The position numbers and the translations under genes are program-made. Source: an uncultured Opitutia bacterium (lineage in GTDB: Bacteria; Verrucomicrobiota; Verrucomicrobiia; Opitutales; UBA953). Taken from it: a stretch of DNA of 6,572 bases. The number at the start of each line of letters is the position of its first letter. The stretch's first letter is position 1. The DNA is taken from NCBI GenBank assembly GCA_903879465.1, contig CAIRLQ010000103.1:1-6572 (forward strand), given 5' to 3'. Of this stretch, positions 1 to 6,193 are shown one piece after another. The notes beneath the pieces were generated by a model. The model worked only from the letters and a program-made list of their open reading frames with translations, was not told the origin of the DNA and searched no databases.

Positions 1-23
1 TCCCCTTTGAGACAATCGACCAC

Positions 24-191
24 TGGTCAACTGGGCCTCTGAGCCTCCGGGCATCTACTTCGCTTCCCTTGCCCACGGGTCAACTTGTCAACCGGCCAGC
101 TAGTTTGTTTCTCCTCCGGCCAACTGGCCAACCAATCAACTGATCAAGTCTACCTCCCCTTGTCCACGTGCCCACGTGCCAGCTTGCCCCC
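24..191 (+). repeat. Degenerate 8-bp tandem repeat array upstream of kdsB
   Basis: The leader is built from successive 8-bp words in three blocks. Block one (24-55) reads tggtcaac, tgggcctc, tgagcctc, cgggcatc. Block two (77-148) reads gggtcaac, ttgtcaac, cggccagc, then two unmatched words, then cggccaac, tggccaac, caatcaac, tgatcaag. Block three (160-191) reads ttgtccac, gtgcccac, gtgccagc, ttgccccc, and contains the exact doublet cacgtgcc x2 at 165-180. The loose consensus is T-G-G/T-Y-C-M-A-C. Blocks two and three are out of phase with each other. The array ends about 10 bp before the kdsB ATG, so it is probably promoter or 5'-leader DNA. No convincing -35/-10 pair was found in it. The periodicity is seen directly; any function is unknown. 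Confidence 0.7.
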
Positions 192-201
192 TAAACTAAA
201 A

Positions 202-957
202 ATGCCCACCATCACCCTCTGCATTCCCGCTCGCATCGCGTCGACGCGCCTGCCGCGGAAAGTCCTGCTCGACCTCGGAGGTAAGCCGGTCGTGCAGCAC
301 GTCTGGGAGCGCGCGAAGCGCGTGCGCCAAGCGGACCGCGTGGTGTTGCTCACCGACTCAGAAGAGGTAGCGATCGCGGCCCGTGCCTTCGGTGCGGAGG
401 TACTGATGACCGATCCAGCCTGTCCCTCCGGCACAGCCCGTATGGCTAGCGTGATTGATCACCTACCTGGCGACTTTTTCCTCAATGTCCAGGGCGACGA
501 GCCGTTCATTGAGCCCAACTTGCTCGACGGTCTCATCTCGCGCTGGAAGGAAACCCAGTGCCGCTTGGTCACGGCGGTTTCCAAGATTCACGCGAGCGAG
601 CGCCTGCACGCGGCCAGCGTGGTCAAGGTCGTCCGCGCTGAAAACGGCGAAGCCTTATATTTCTCCCGCAGTCCGATTCCCCATCTGCGAGGAGTGGATC
701 CGGCGGAATGGGTGCAGCGTCGCGATTACTGGGTGCACATCGGCGTGTACGGTTACGACCGGGCGACGTTGGCCGGTTATGCGCAGCTCGCGCCTACCGA
801 ACTCGAGGCCGCTGAATCTCTCGAGCAACTCCGCTTCCTCGCACACGGCCTGACTTTCCAGACCGTCGTCACGAATTACCATCCGATTGCCATCGATACA
901 CCCGAAGATCTCGAAGCTGCGCGGCGCCTCATGGCGCAAGGAAGCGCCAATAGTTGA
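202..957 (+). CDS. kdsB: 3-deoxy-manno-octulosonate cytidylyltransferase (CMP-Kdo synthetase)
   Basis: This 251-residue cytosolic enzyme makes CMP-Kdo from Kdo and CTP, the activated donor used by Kdo transferases on lipid A; the length is normal for KdsB. The N-terminal nucleotide-binding motif IPARIASTRLPRK is at residues 8-20. Others are PSGTAR at 75-80, the Mg-binding NVQGDEP at 95-101, ALYFSR at 151-156, HIGVYGY at 179-185, ESLEQLR at 205-211 and the C-terminal IDTPEDLE at 231-238. Start: the ATG at 202 puts the family's first beta strand (TITLCIPAR) right at the N terminus. An in-frame TTG at 85 would add 39 residues translated from the octamer repeats. There is no Shine-Dalgarno; the ATG is preceded by an A-rich stretch. 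One oddity is alanine at residue 79, where E. coli KdsB has glutamate in SGTER. All other motifs are intact, so the enzyme is expected to be active. Confidence 0.95.
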   Translation: MPTITLCIPARIASTRLPRKVLLDLGGKPVVQHVWERAKRVRQADRVVLLTDSEEVAIAARAFGAEVLMTDPACPSGTARMASVIDHLPGDFFLNVQGDEPFIEPNLLDGLISRWKETQCRLVTAVSKIHASERLHAASVVKVVRAENGEALYFSRSPIPHLRGVDPAEWVQRRDYWVHIGVYGYDRATLAGYAQLAPTELEAAESLEQLRFLAHGLTFQTVVTNYHPIAIDTPEDLEAARRLMAQGSANS

Positions 958-1000
958 TCCGTTGATCAGTGGGCCAGCTGGCTAGGGATGCAACTGGTAG
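953..1000 (-). repeat. Inverted 8-bp repeat block downstream of kdsB
   Basis: From the last codons of kdsB onward the sequence steps in 8-bp words: gttgatcc (953), gttgatca (961), gtgggcca (969), gctggcta (977), gggatgca (985), actggtag (993). On the minus strand gttgatca reads tgatcaac, identical to 1390-1397, and gtgggcca reads tggcccac, identical to 1304-1311. This is therefore the same family as the arrays upstream of kdsB and kdsD, in the opposite orientation. The first unit overlaps the stop codon (955-957), so the repeat reaches the very end of the reading frame. Confidence 0.65.
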
Positions 1001-1040
1001 GGTCGGTACTGCGTGCCGACCTAGCTGTCTTGGGGTAAGG
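996..1040 (+). repeat. REP-like element, copy 1 (GTAG plus hairpin)
   Basis: This 45-bp sequence matches 6274-6318 at 43 of 45 positions; the differences are at 1007 (t for c) and 1038 (a for g). It has the layout of bacterial REP elements: tetranucleotide GTAG (997-1000) directly followed by an 8-bp stem (1001-1008 with 1014-1021) and a ctgcg loop. The t at 1007 turns one stem pair into a G-T wobble. A second GTAG-hairpin present at the other site is decayed here: GTAA at 1035-1038 and no proper stem after it. REP elements in other bacteria are moved by REP-associated tyrosine transposases; none is encoded in this window. Confidence 0.75.
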
Positions 1041-1120
1041 ATGAGTCCGATACGCTCAAGGGGAGACCGGAGACCGGAAAGTATGCTGCGGCCATATTCT
1101 TCGGGTGACAGGTGACGGCC
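1041..1120 (+). repeat. Left arm of a long imperfect inverted repeat
   Basis: Read on the minus strand, this stretch aligns with 1222-1300 on the plus strand with small gaps. The best core is 1063-1078 against 1255-1270, where 15 of 16 bases are complementary (tccggtctccggtctc on the minus strand against tccggtctccggtttc). Flanking matches include cttgag-like sequence beside the core and tcacctg (minus strand of 1104-1116; plus strand at about 1225). The loop between the arms is about 100 bp. No transposase or clear target-site duplication was seen, so it could be a MITE-like remnant or two inverted copies of the same repeat unit. Confidence 0.55.
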
Positions 1121-1145
1121 GCCGGGGCTTCAGCCTTTCGGGCAT
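1104..1145 (+). repeat. Interspersed repeat 'ggtgacaggtgacggcc', copy 1
   Basis: The same unit recurs near the right edge at 6420-6443 and 6461-6499. Positions 1103-1142 match 6460-6499 at 35 of 40 bases. It opens with a heptamer doublet, ggtgaca then ggtgacg, and continues in 7-bp steps (gccgccg, gggcttc, agccttt, cgggcat). It lies in the spacer after kdsB, and the other copies lie after the oxidoreductase gene, each time downstream of a REP-like hairpin. This suggests a composite module copied to both sites. Confidence 0.65.
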
Positions 1146-1221
1146 CAGCAGCTGGCTCCAGGCACCCGCGGCCGATAGCCGAGATGCCGACTCCCGACTC
1201 GCCGTCCACCCGGGCTGCCAC

Positions 1222-1300
1222 CCATCACCTGAAGTAAATCACCCGAGCCAATTATCCGGTCTCCGGTTTCCCTTTGAGTTAAGGCTCTGTCTTCCTTGTC
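1222..1300 (-). repeat. Right arm of a long imperfect inverted repeat
   Basis: This is the partner of 1041-1120. The strongest segment is 1255-1270, followed by ccctttgag and a cttcctt-like stretch that correspond to the minus strand of about 1036-1062. The REP hairpin next to the left arm has no counterpart here; the right arm instead runs straight into the octamer array from 1296. In DNA or RNA the arms could fold back on each other, though gaps would interrupt the stem. Confidence 0.5.
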
Positions 1301-1397
1301 CCCTGGCCCACGTGCCAGCTTGCCCGCTGCGACTCTGTCGCGCCACCTTTGTACCTTTGCCCTGCCTCTCCTCTAAGCCTCCGAGCCTCTGATCAAC
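1296..1397 (+). repeat. Degenerate 8-bp tandem repeat array upstream of kdsD
   Basis: The 8-bp words read ttgtcccc (1296), tggcccac (1304), gtgccagc (1312), ttgcccgc (1320), tgcgactc (1328), tgtcgcgc (1336). After a one-base slip come acctttgt (1345), acctttgc (1353) and cctgcctc (1361), and finally taagcctc (1374), cgagcctc (1382) and tgatcaac (1390). The stretch 1309-1324 closely resembles 173-188 in the kdsB leader. The 16 bp at 1374-1389 recur exactly on the minus strand at 6198-6213. As in front of kdsB, the array stops just short of a pyrimidine-rich stretch and the start codon. Confidence 0.65.
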
Positions 1398-1420
1398 ACA
1401 ACCCTCTTTCTTCCACCCCC

Positions 1421-2395
1421 ATGCCCTCACCCCTCAACTCCGCCCGTGCGTTGCTTCAGGCCGAAGCTTCGGCCTTGGCCGAACTCGCCACGCGCCTCGA
1501 TGGATCTTTTACCAAGGTCGTCGAGCTCATCGCTGCGCACAAAGGTAAGGTGGTCCTTTGCGGCGTCGGTAAGTCCGGCCTCATCGGCCAAAAGATCGCC
1601 GCGACGCTCTGTAGTACGGGTACGCCAGCGATTTTCCTCCATGCAGCAGACGCCGTCCATGGCGATCTCGGTATCCTGCAGGCCGGTGATCCGGTGATTC
1701 TGATCTCACGTTCGGGTACCACGGCCGAATTGGTGCGCCTCGTGCCGGTGCTCCGCTCCTTCCGCTCGCCGATCATCGCCATCGTCGGCAACACCTCTTC
1801 GCCGCTCGCCACGCAGGCGGATCTGGTCCTCGATATCGGCGCGCGACCTGAAGCCGATCCGCTGGGTCTCGTACCGACCACGAGTGCACTGCTGACGCTT
1901 GCTCTGGGCGACGCTCTCGCCGCGGGATTAATGACCCTGCGGGGCTTCGGAGCTTCGGATTTTGCCCGCTTCCACCCCGCCGGTCAGCTCGGCCGTAATC
2001 TCACGCTGACCGTAGGTGAGGCGCTGCAGCCATTGGAGCGTTGTGCCTGCGCGGCCCCGACCGATTTGTTGCGCGACGCGGTCATCGCGATGACCCGTTT
2101 CCCGCACGGCGCCGCCTGCGTGCTTGCCGCCGACGGATCTTTGGCGGGCCTGATTACGGATGGCGACCTTCGGCGCGCGCTGGGCCGCGGCATCGATATC
2201 AACACCGCCCAGGCCGCCGATATCATGACGGTCAACCCAGTCCGCGCTCATGCGCCGATGTCCTTGGCCGAAGCCGCTCGCATCATGGAAGATCGCCCCT
2301 CGCAGATTTCCGTCCTCCCTGTCACGGACGCCGCCAGCCATCGCTGCCTCGGCTTGATTCGCATCCACGATATTTATCAGGCTGGTATTGTCTGA
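1421..2395 (+). CDS. kdsD: Arabinose-5-phosphate isomerase (KdsD/KpsF family, SIS plus two CBS domains)
   Basis: This 324-residue cytosolic enzyme interconverts ribulose 5-phosphate and arabinose 5-phosphate, the first committed step of Kdo synthesis. The sugar-isomerase (SIS) domain spans about residues 30-195 and two CBS domains span about 200-324, the normal KdsD architecture and length. Motifs include GVGKSGLIG at 48-56, HAADAVHGDLG at 74-84, SRSGTTAEL at 96-104, EADPLGLVPTTS at 144-155 and FHPAGQLGR at 184-192. The catalytic residues known in E. coli KdsD (Lys59, Glu111, Glu152, His193) align at a constant offset with K51, E103, E144 and H185, so activity is expected. The ATG at 1421 is chosen because it matches the family N terminus; a TTG at 1349 would add 24 residues of repeat-derived sequence. 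The start has no Shine-Dalgarno and a pyrimidine-rich leader. With kdsB next door a Kdo role is more likely than the sugar-alcohol role of GutQ paralogues. The gene is 37 bp upstream of the ligase-like gene and probably co-transcribed with it. Confidence 0.93.
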   Translation: MPSPLNSARALLQAEASALAELATRLDGSFTKVVELIAAHKGKVVLCGVGKSGLIGQKIAATLCSTGTPAIFLHAADAVHGDLGILQAGDPVILISRSGTTAELVRLVPVLRSFRSPIIAIVGNTSSPLATQADLVLDIGARPEADPLGLVPTTSALLTLALGDALAAGLMTLRGFGASDFARFHPAGQLGRNLTLTVGEALQPLERCACAAPTDLLRDAVIAMTRFPHGAACVLAADGSLAGLITDGDLRRALGRGIDINTAQAADIMTVNPVRAHAPMSLAEAARIMEDRPSQISVLPVTDAASHRCLGLIRIHDIYQAGIV

Positions 2396-2432
2396 GCCTA
2401 GGCCGCTTGGCCTTGCCCCACTATAATCCCTT

Positions 2433-4136
2433 ATGACCACCGATTCTCGCATCATCGAGCAAGCTCGGAGTCAGCGTCCGCCGCTCACGCGCCGCGAGCT
2501 GACGGTGGGTATCCTCGCCGCCGTAGTCATCGTACTTTCGCCTTTGGGCATCGGGGGCGCCTTGCTCTGGGCGGTCGCCGCCGGCGTAGGCTTTTCGCTG
2601 GCGGCGCTATTCGCCGCCGTCGGCAGCCTCCCTTTCCAGCGCTTCGCGCTTATCCTCTGGTTTTTAGGGACTGTTGTCGGCTTGGGCCTCGCGACCCTCT
2701 CGAATTTCGAAGTGCTTTCGCCCCAATGGCTAGATTTCATCGCCTTCCCCGCTGCCGCTTTCATCGGCACCGCTTTGGGCCTTTTCCTCCTGGGTTCCGA
2801 TGCGCGCTCCCGCCCGGCCGTAAATTGCCGGCGTGATTTATTCCGACTCGTTCCGTTCTGGGCCGGGTTGGCCTTGTTCGCTTATTTCGCAATCCAAGAT
2901 ATCAACGCCTGGGGTGAGGTCGTGGACCGGGCTACTTTCTGGGCTCGGCAGGGCATCCCCGGGATCGAGCCCGGCAAATACGACATTGTTCCTTTACCGC
3001 ATGTGAGCTGGCTGCCCTCCGGGTTACGAGCGCCGTTCACCACCACGGATACCACGCATCCGACGATGAACGCTTGGCGGATGATGCTGATCTTGGCCGG
3101 GCCTTGGGCGATATTCTGTGCGCTGAGCGTTGGGCTGCGCCGTCGTCGTGGTTACGTACTTTTAGGCTGGCTCAGCATCGCCGCCGCGTGCTGCTACGCC
3201 ATCGGCGGGTTTCTCAACCAATATTCCTCGGGGACCATCCTGGGATTCATCATTCCAGATTCGGCGCTATGTTTTGGGCCCTTCATCTATCATAATCACG
3301 CTGGCATTTACTTGTATCTGAATGTCGCAGTGGCCTTGGCTTTGACGTTGTGGCACATTCGCCGCTCTCATCATAACGCGCTGAAGGGTGGCCCGCATTT
3401 AGTGAGTGGCTTCGCGGCGCTCTACCTGACGCTCTTCGTCGGCCTGACCAATAGTATGGGTGCCACGGCGGTCGTCATCGCGCTATCGCTCGTTTCCATC
3501 CCGGCGGCTTACTTCATCGGCTTCAAAGACGGGCGGAATAATCTCAAAGAGGCCGCTACCGTGACGCTCTTTGCGTTACTCTTTGCCGCTTTGGCTTTTC
3601 TCTTCACGGCCGACCTACGCTCGCTGGGCAATAAATTCGAGGCCAAGACCGCCCACTATCATCGCACGGGCGCCGACGACCGTGCCCCTTTGCGCCGGGC
3701 CACCTGGGCATTAATCACCGACGACGGCTGGGGTGGCCGGGCGTGGTCGGGTTACGGTGCCGGCTCTTACCGCTGGGTAGCGCCGACCTACCAGGCGCAA
3801 CAGAAGGATCTGCAGGATGATACCGGAAGATTTTATCTCCGCGCGCTGTATGCCCACAATGACTGGCTGCAGATGCTGGCCGAGTGGGGCGTGTTAGGCC
3901 TCCTTCCCGTGGTCGCTGGATTGCTCTGGCTCGGCCGCCGAATTATCCGCGCGTTCCGCCCTGGCCATGCCGAATCCATTCCTCTGGCCTGTGCGGTGGT
4001 GCTCCTCGGATGCCATGCTTTCATTGATTTAATCTTCTGGTTTACGCCGCTGATGTTCGCCCTCGCATTCATTACGGCCGCGATGGTGTCCTTCGTGGAT
4101 CAATCTACCGCCGAAAATTCGGGCAAGCCCGAGTAA
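2433..4136 (+). CDS. O-antigen ligase / Wzy polymerase-like polytopic membrane protein
   Basis: This 567-residue inner-membrane protein has roughly 12-14 hydrophobic segments, the clearest near residues 26-63, 70-89, 102-121, 137-155, 216-233, 242-262, 290-308, 323-338, 342-363, 374-392, 485-501 and 514-553. Two longer polar stretches (about 156-215 and 393-485) are likely periplasmic loops. Family signatures are FIYHNHAGIYLYL at 284-296, resembling the NxNHxAG motif of O-antigen ligases, YGAGSYRWVAPTYQ at 441-454, and AHNDWLQMLAEWGVLGLLP at 474-492. The last corresponds to the conserved H-N/D-x-L-Q...E-x-G region of the Wzy_C/WaaL fold, with H475 as the likely essential histidine. Such proteins transfer undecaprenyl-linked glycan to lipid A-core or polymerise repeat units; sequence alone cannot separate these roles. 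The start has no Shine-Dalgarno. The stop lies 4 bp before the next gene, which implies translational coupling. The Kdo genes nearby support a lipopolysaccharide role. Confidence 0.82.
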   Translation: MTTDSRIIEQARSQRPPLTRRELTVGILAAVVIVLSPLGIGGALLWAVAAGVGFSLAALFAAVGSLPFQRFALILWFLGTVVGLGLATLSNFEVLSPQWLDFIAFPAAAFIGTALGLFLLGSDARSRPAVNCRRDLFRLVPFWAGLALFAYFAIQDINAWGEVVDRATFWARQGIPGIEPGKYDIVPLPHVSWLPSGLRAPFTTTDTTHPTMNAWRMMLILAGPWAIFCALSVGLRRRRGYVLLGWLSIAAACCYAIGGFLNQYSSGTILGFIIPDSALCFGPFIYHNHAGIYLYLNVAVALALTLWHIRRSHHNALKGGPHLVSGFAALYLTLFVGLTNSMGATAVVIALSLVSIPAAYFIGFKDGRNNLKEAATVTLFALLFAALAFLFTADLRSLGNKFEAKTAHYHRTGADDRAPLRRATWALITDDGWGGRAWSGYGAGSYRWVAPTYQAQQKDLQDDTGRFYLRALYAHNDWLQMLAEWGVLGLLPVVAGLLWLGRRIIRAFRPGHAESIPLACAVVLLGCHAFIDLIFWFTPLMFALAFITAAMVSFVDQSTAENSGKPE

Positions 4137-4140
4137 CGTC

Positions 4141-6192
4141 TTGCTGCAGCTTCTCCAACATCTGGGTTCCGGCGAGACGGAGATCGCCGTTGTCCCCGCC
4201 CCGGGTCCGCAGCCTGGCCGCGTGCTGATTCGGGGGACGTGTTCCTTGGTTTCGCTCGGCACCGAGCGCATGCTGGTCGAGTTCGGTCGGGCGGGTTGGA
4301 TTAGTAAAGCCCTTCAGCAGCCCGAGAAGTTCCGCGCCATGCTCGCCAAAGTTCGTGCCGAAGGGCTTTTCGCCACGGTCGCGGCGGTCCGCAGTAAACT
4401 CTCGCAGCCCATTCCGATGGGTTATTGCCATGTAGGCCGGGTGCTCGCCGATGGTTCACGGGCTTTCTCTCCGGGCGATCGGGTGGTCTCGAATAGTCCG
4501 CACGCAGAAGTAGTCCTCGCCGACCCGCGTTTATGCGCGCGCATTCCCGATGGCGTTAGCGACGAGGCCGCTGCTTTCACTCCGCTCGCCGCCATTGCCC
4601 TGCAGGGCTCGCGGTTACTCGCCCCCTCTGCGGGAGATCGCGTCGTCGTCGTGGGTTTGGGTTTGGTCGGGCAACTGGCCGTCCAGGTGCTGCGCGCATC
4701 AGGTTGCGAAGTTTTCGGGATCGATCCCGACCCCGATAAGGGCGCACTCGCCGCACAGGCCGGAGCGGAAGTTTTCGTTCTCACCGAGGGCGCCGACGCC
4801 GTCGCCGCCGTGCTTCGCTGGACGGCGGGGCAGGGCGTCGCCGGGGTGCTGATCACGGCGAGCACTTCTTCCAGTGATCCGGTTAATCAGGCGGCGCAGA
4901 TGTGCCGTCCGCGCGGGCGGGTAGTGCTCGTAGGTGTCACCGGCCTCTCGCTTAATCGCGCCGATTTCTATCGTCAGGAAGTCTCTTTCCAAGTCTCGAA
5001 CTCCTATGGCCCGCGCACGGATTCAGCGTCGGATTCGGCGGCCGCGAATTTCCGTCAGGTCTTGCAATGGATGGCGGCCGGTCAGCTAAAGCTTGGGCCA
5101 CTCATTTCTCGGCGTCATGCTTTCATCAATGCGACGAGTGCCTACTCGGCCTTGTCCTCGGCTCGGACCCTTGGCGTAGTCTTGGAGTATGATCAGTCAC
5201 CTGCGGCCAGCGGTCGAGCGATGAGCTTGCCCAGCCCCGAGGGGTCGGGCCTAGGGCTGGCTGTGATGGGTGCCGGTAATTTTGCCATCCGCTCTCTGTT
5301 GCCGGCGCTGGCTCGGTCCGGTGTTGCGTGCTCTTTGCGCTCGGTGATCTCCATCCATGGTGCGAACGCCTTGCTCGCCGCCCGACGGTTTCACGCGGCC
5401 AAGGCGAGCACGGATCCGGCGACGGCTTGGGACGACCCGTCCGTCGCCGCGGTGCTGCTCTGCACTCCGCACCACGAGCATGCGACGCAAGCCGCCGAGT
5501 GCCTGCGGTTCGGCAAGGCGGTCTGGGTGGAGAAGCCGCTCGCTTTGCATGAGGCCGAGTTATTCGCCGTTATGGATTCCGCCCGTGCCAGCTCCGCTCT
5601 GCTGATGGTCGGTTTCAATCGTCGCTTCGCCCCGCTGGCGCTTCGCTTGCGGGATGAATTGCGGCGCTTGCCTGGCCCGCGCTCCCTCACGATCAACATC
5701 AACGCCGGCGTGCTTCCGTGCGATCATTGGACGCTTAATCCTGCGGTCGGCGGTGGCCGTATCGTCGGCGAGGTCTGCCACTTTGTCGACCTGCTCCGTT
5801 TTCTCGTCGGGCATCCGATTACCTCCGTCCGCGCGCTCATGCGCGGGACCGATGGCCAGGATGCTGGCCGCTTCGCGCTCACGTTCGCCGACGGCACGAC
5901 CGCGGCGATCAACTACCTCACCGATCAGCCTGCTCATTTGCCCAAGGAAGCCATCGTGGCGACCGGAGCGGATTGGGCCATCCATCTCGATAACTGGCGG
6001 CAGCTCCGCGGCGAAGGTCTCTCGACCTTACGCGCCAGCGCCGGCTGGCTTCGCCCTCCGCAAAAGGGACACGTCGAAGCGTTGCGTGCTTTCTTGACGG
6101 CCGTCGCGACCGCCGCGCCCTCGCCGATTCCGCTCGATGAAATCGAAGAAGTCTCGCGTTGGAGTATTCGGATGCAGGGGATGGTTGCCTAG
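4141..6192 (+). CDS. Two-domain oxidoreductase: MDR (zinc-alcohol-dehydrogenase-like) fused to Gfo/Idh/MocA
   Basis: This 683-residue cytosolic protein joins two NAD(P)-binding oxidoreductases. Residues 1-350 form a medium-chain dehydrogenase/reductase with a GroES-like part (SLGTER at 38-43, GDRVVSN at 112-118), nucleotide motif GLGLVG at 172-177 and acidic D195 ending the second strand, which favours NAD over NADP. Residues 371-683 form a Gfo/Idh/MocA domain with GAGNFA at 377-382, EKPLA at 464-468 (K465 is the usual catalytic lysine), GFNRRFAPL at 491-499 and GEVCHFVD at 543-550. The usual MDR zinc ligands and the structural four-cysteine lobe are missing, so the first half probably works without zinc. 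The fusion is a recognised family of polysaccharide clusters, not an artefact; the substrate is unknown, with a sugar or nucleotide-sugar inferred. The rare TTG start is chosen because MLQLLQHLGSGET lines up with the family N terminus and no ATG or GTG is near. It begins 4 bp after the preceding stop and is probably translated by coupling. Confidence 0.88.
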   Translation: MLQLLQHLGSGETEIAVVPAPGPQPGRVLIRGTCSLVSLGTERMLVEFGRAGWISKALQQPEKFRAMLAKVRAEGLFATVAAVRSKLSQPIPMGYCHVGRVLADGSRAFSPGDRVVSNSPHAEVVLADPRLCARIPDGVSDEAAAFTPLAAIALQGSRLLAPSAGDRVVVVGLGLVGQLAVQVLRASGCEVFGIDPDPDKGALAAQAGAEVFVLTEGADAVAAVLRWTAGQGVAGVLITASTSSSDPVNQAAQMCRPRGRVVLVGVTGLSLNRADFYRQEVSFQVSNSYGPRTDSASDSAAANFRQVLQWMAAGQLKLGPLISRRHAFINATSAYSALSSARTLGVVLEYDQSPAASGRAMSLPSPEGSGLGLAVMGAGNFAIRSLLPALARSGVACSLRSVISIHGANALLAARRFHAAKASTDPATAWDDPSVAAVLLCTPHHEHATQAAECLRFGKAVWVEKPLALHEAELFAVMDSARASSALLMVGFNRRFAPLALRLRDELRRLPGPRSLTININAGVLPCDHWTLNPAVGGGRIVGEVCHFVDLLRFLVGHPITSVRALMRGTDGQDAGRFALTFADGTTAAINYLTDQPAHLPKEAIVATGADWAIHLDNWRQLRGEGLSTLRASAGWLRPPQKGHVEALRAFLTAVATAAPSPIPLDEIEEVSRWSIRMQGMVA

Positions 6193-6193
6193 C

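Larger units (their letters stand above)
958..1420. other. 463-bp repeat-rich spacer between kdsB and kdsD
   Basis: I find no credible gene here. The spacer contains, in order, the inverted octamer block, a REP-like hairpin, the left arm of an imperfect inverted repeat, a central part of heptamer character, the right arm, and a forward octamer array ending about 25 bp before the kdsD ATG. Short exact heptamer doublets occur at 1063-1076 (gagaccg x2) and 1187-1200 (ccgactc x2). The kdsD promoter presumably lies in this spacer, but no clear -35/-10 pair is visible. No hairpin with a following T-run, hence no classic intrinsic terminator for kdsB, was found. Confidence 0.75.

Noticed and set aside
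24..191. Octamer arrays as a CRISPR array
   Set aside because: The repeat unit is 8 bp, contiguous and degenerate, with no unique spacers and no cas genes nearby.
85..201. Upstream extension of kdsB from a TTG at 85
   Set aside because: The extra 39 residues are a translation of the octamer repeats and resemble no KdsB N terminus; the ATG at 202 fits the family exactly.
1349..1420. Upstream extension of kdsD from a TTG at 1349
   Set aside because: It reads through the octamer array and gives a low-complexity Cys/Pro/Ser/Leu segment; the ATG at 1421 matches the usual start of the SIS domain protein.
1021..1430. Open frames of 60-95 codons on both strands in the kdsB-kdsD spacer
   Set aside because: They lie in repeat DNA of high GC, have no recognisable domain or ribosome binding site, and overlap one another on opposite strands.
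2400..2413. Small hairpin (aggcc, gctt, ggcct) after kdsD as a terminator
   Set aside because: The stem is only 5 bp with no T-run, too weak to separate kdsD from the genes behind it.
2422..2427. TATAAT just before the ligase-like gene, possible promoter for a leaderless mRNA
   Set aside because: The hexamer is perfect and 5 bp from the ATG, but no -35 element or extended -10 lies at a proper distance, and the 37-bp gap favours read-through from kdsD. A 5'-end mapping experiment would settle it.
1928..2455. Minus-strand open frame of 175 codons opposite kdsD
   Set aside because: Its sequence is the antisense shadow of a well-conserved KdsD coding region, a common effect in GC-rich DNA.
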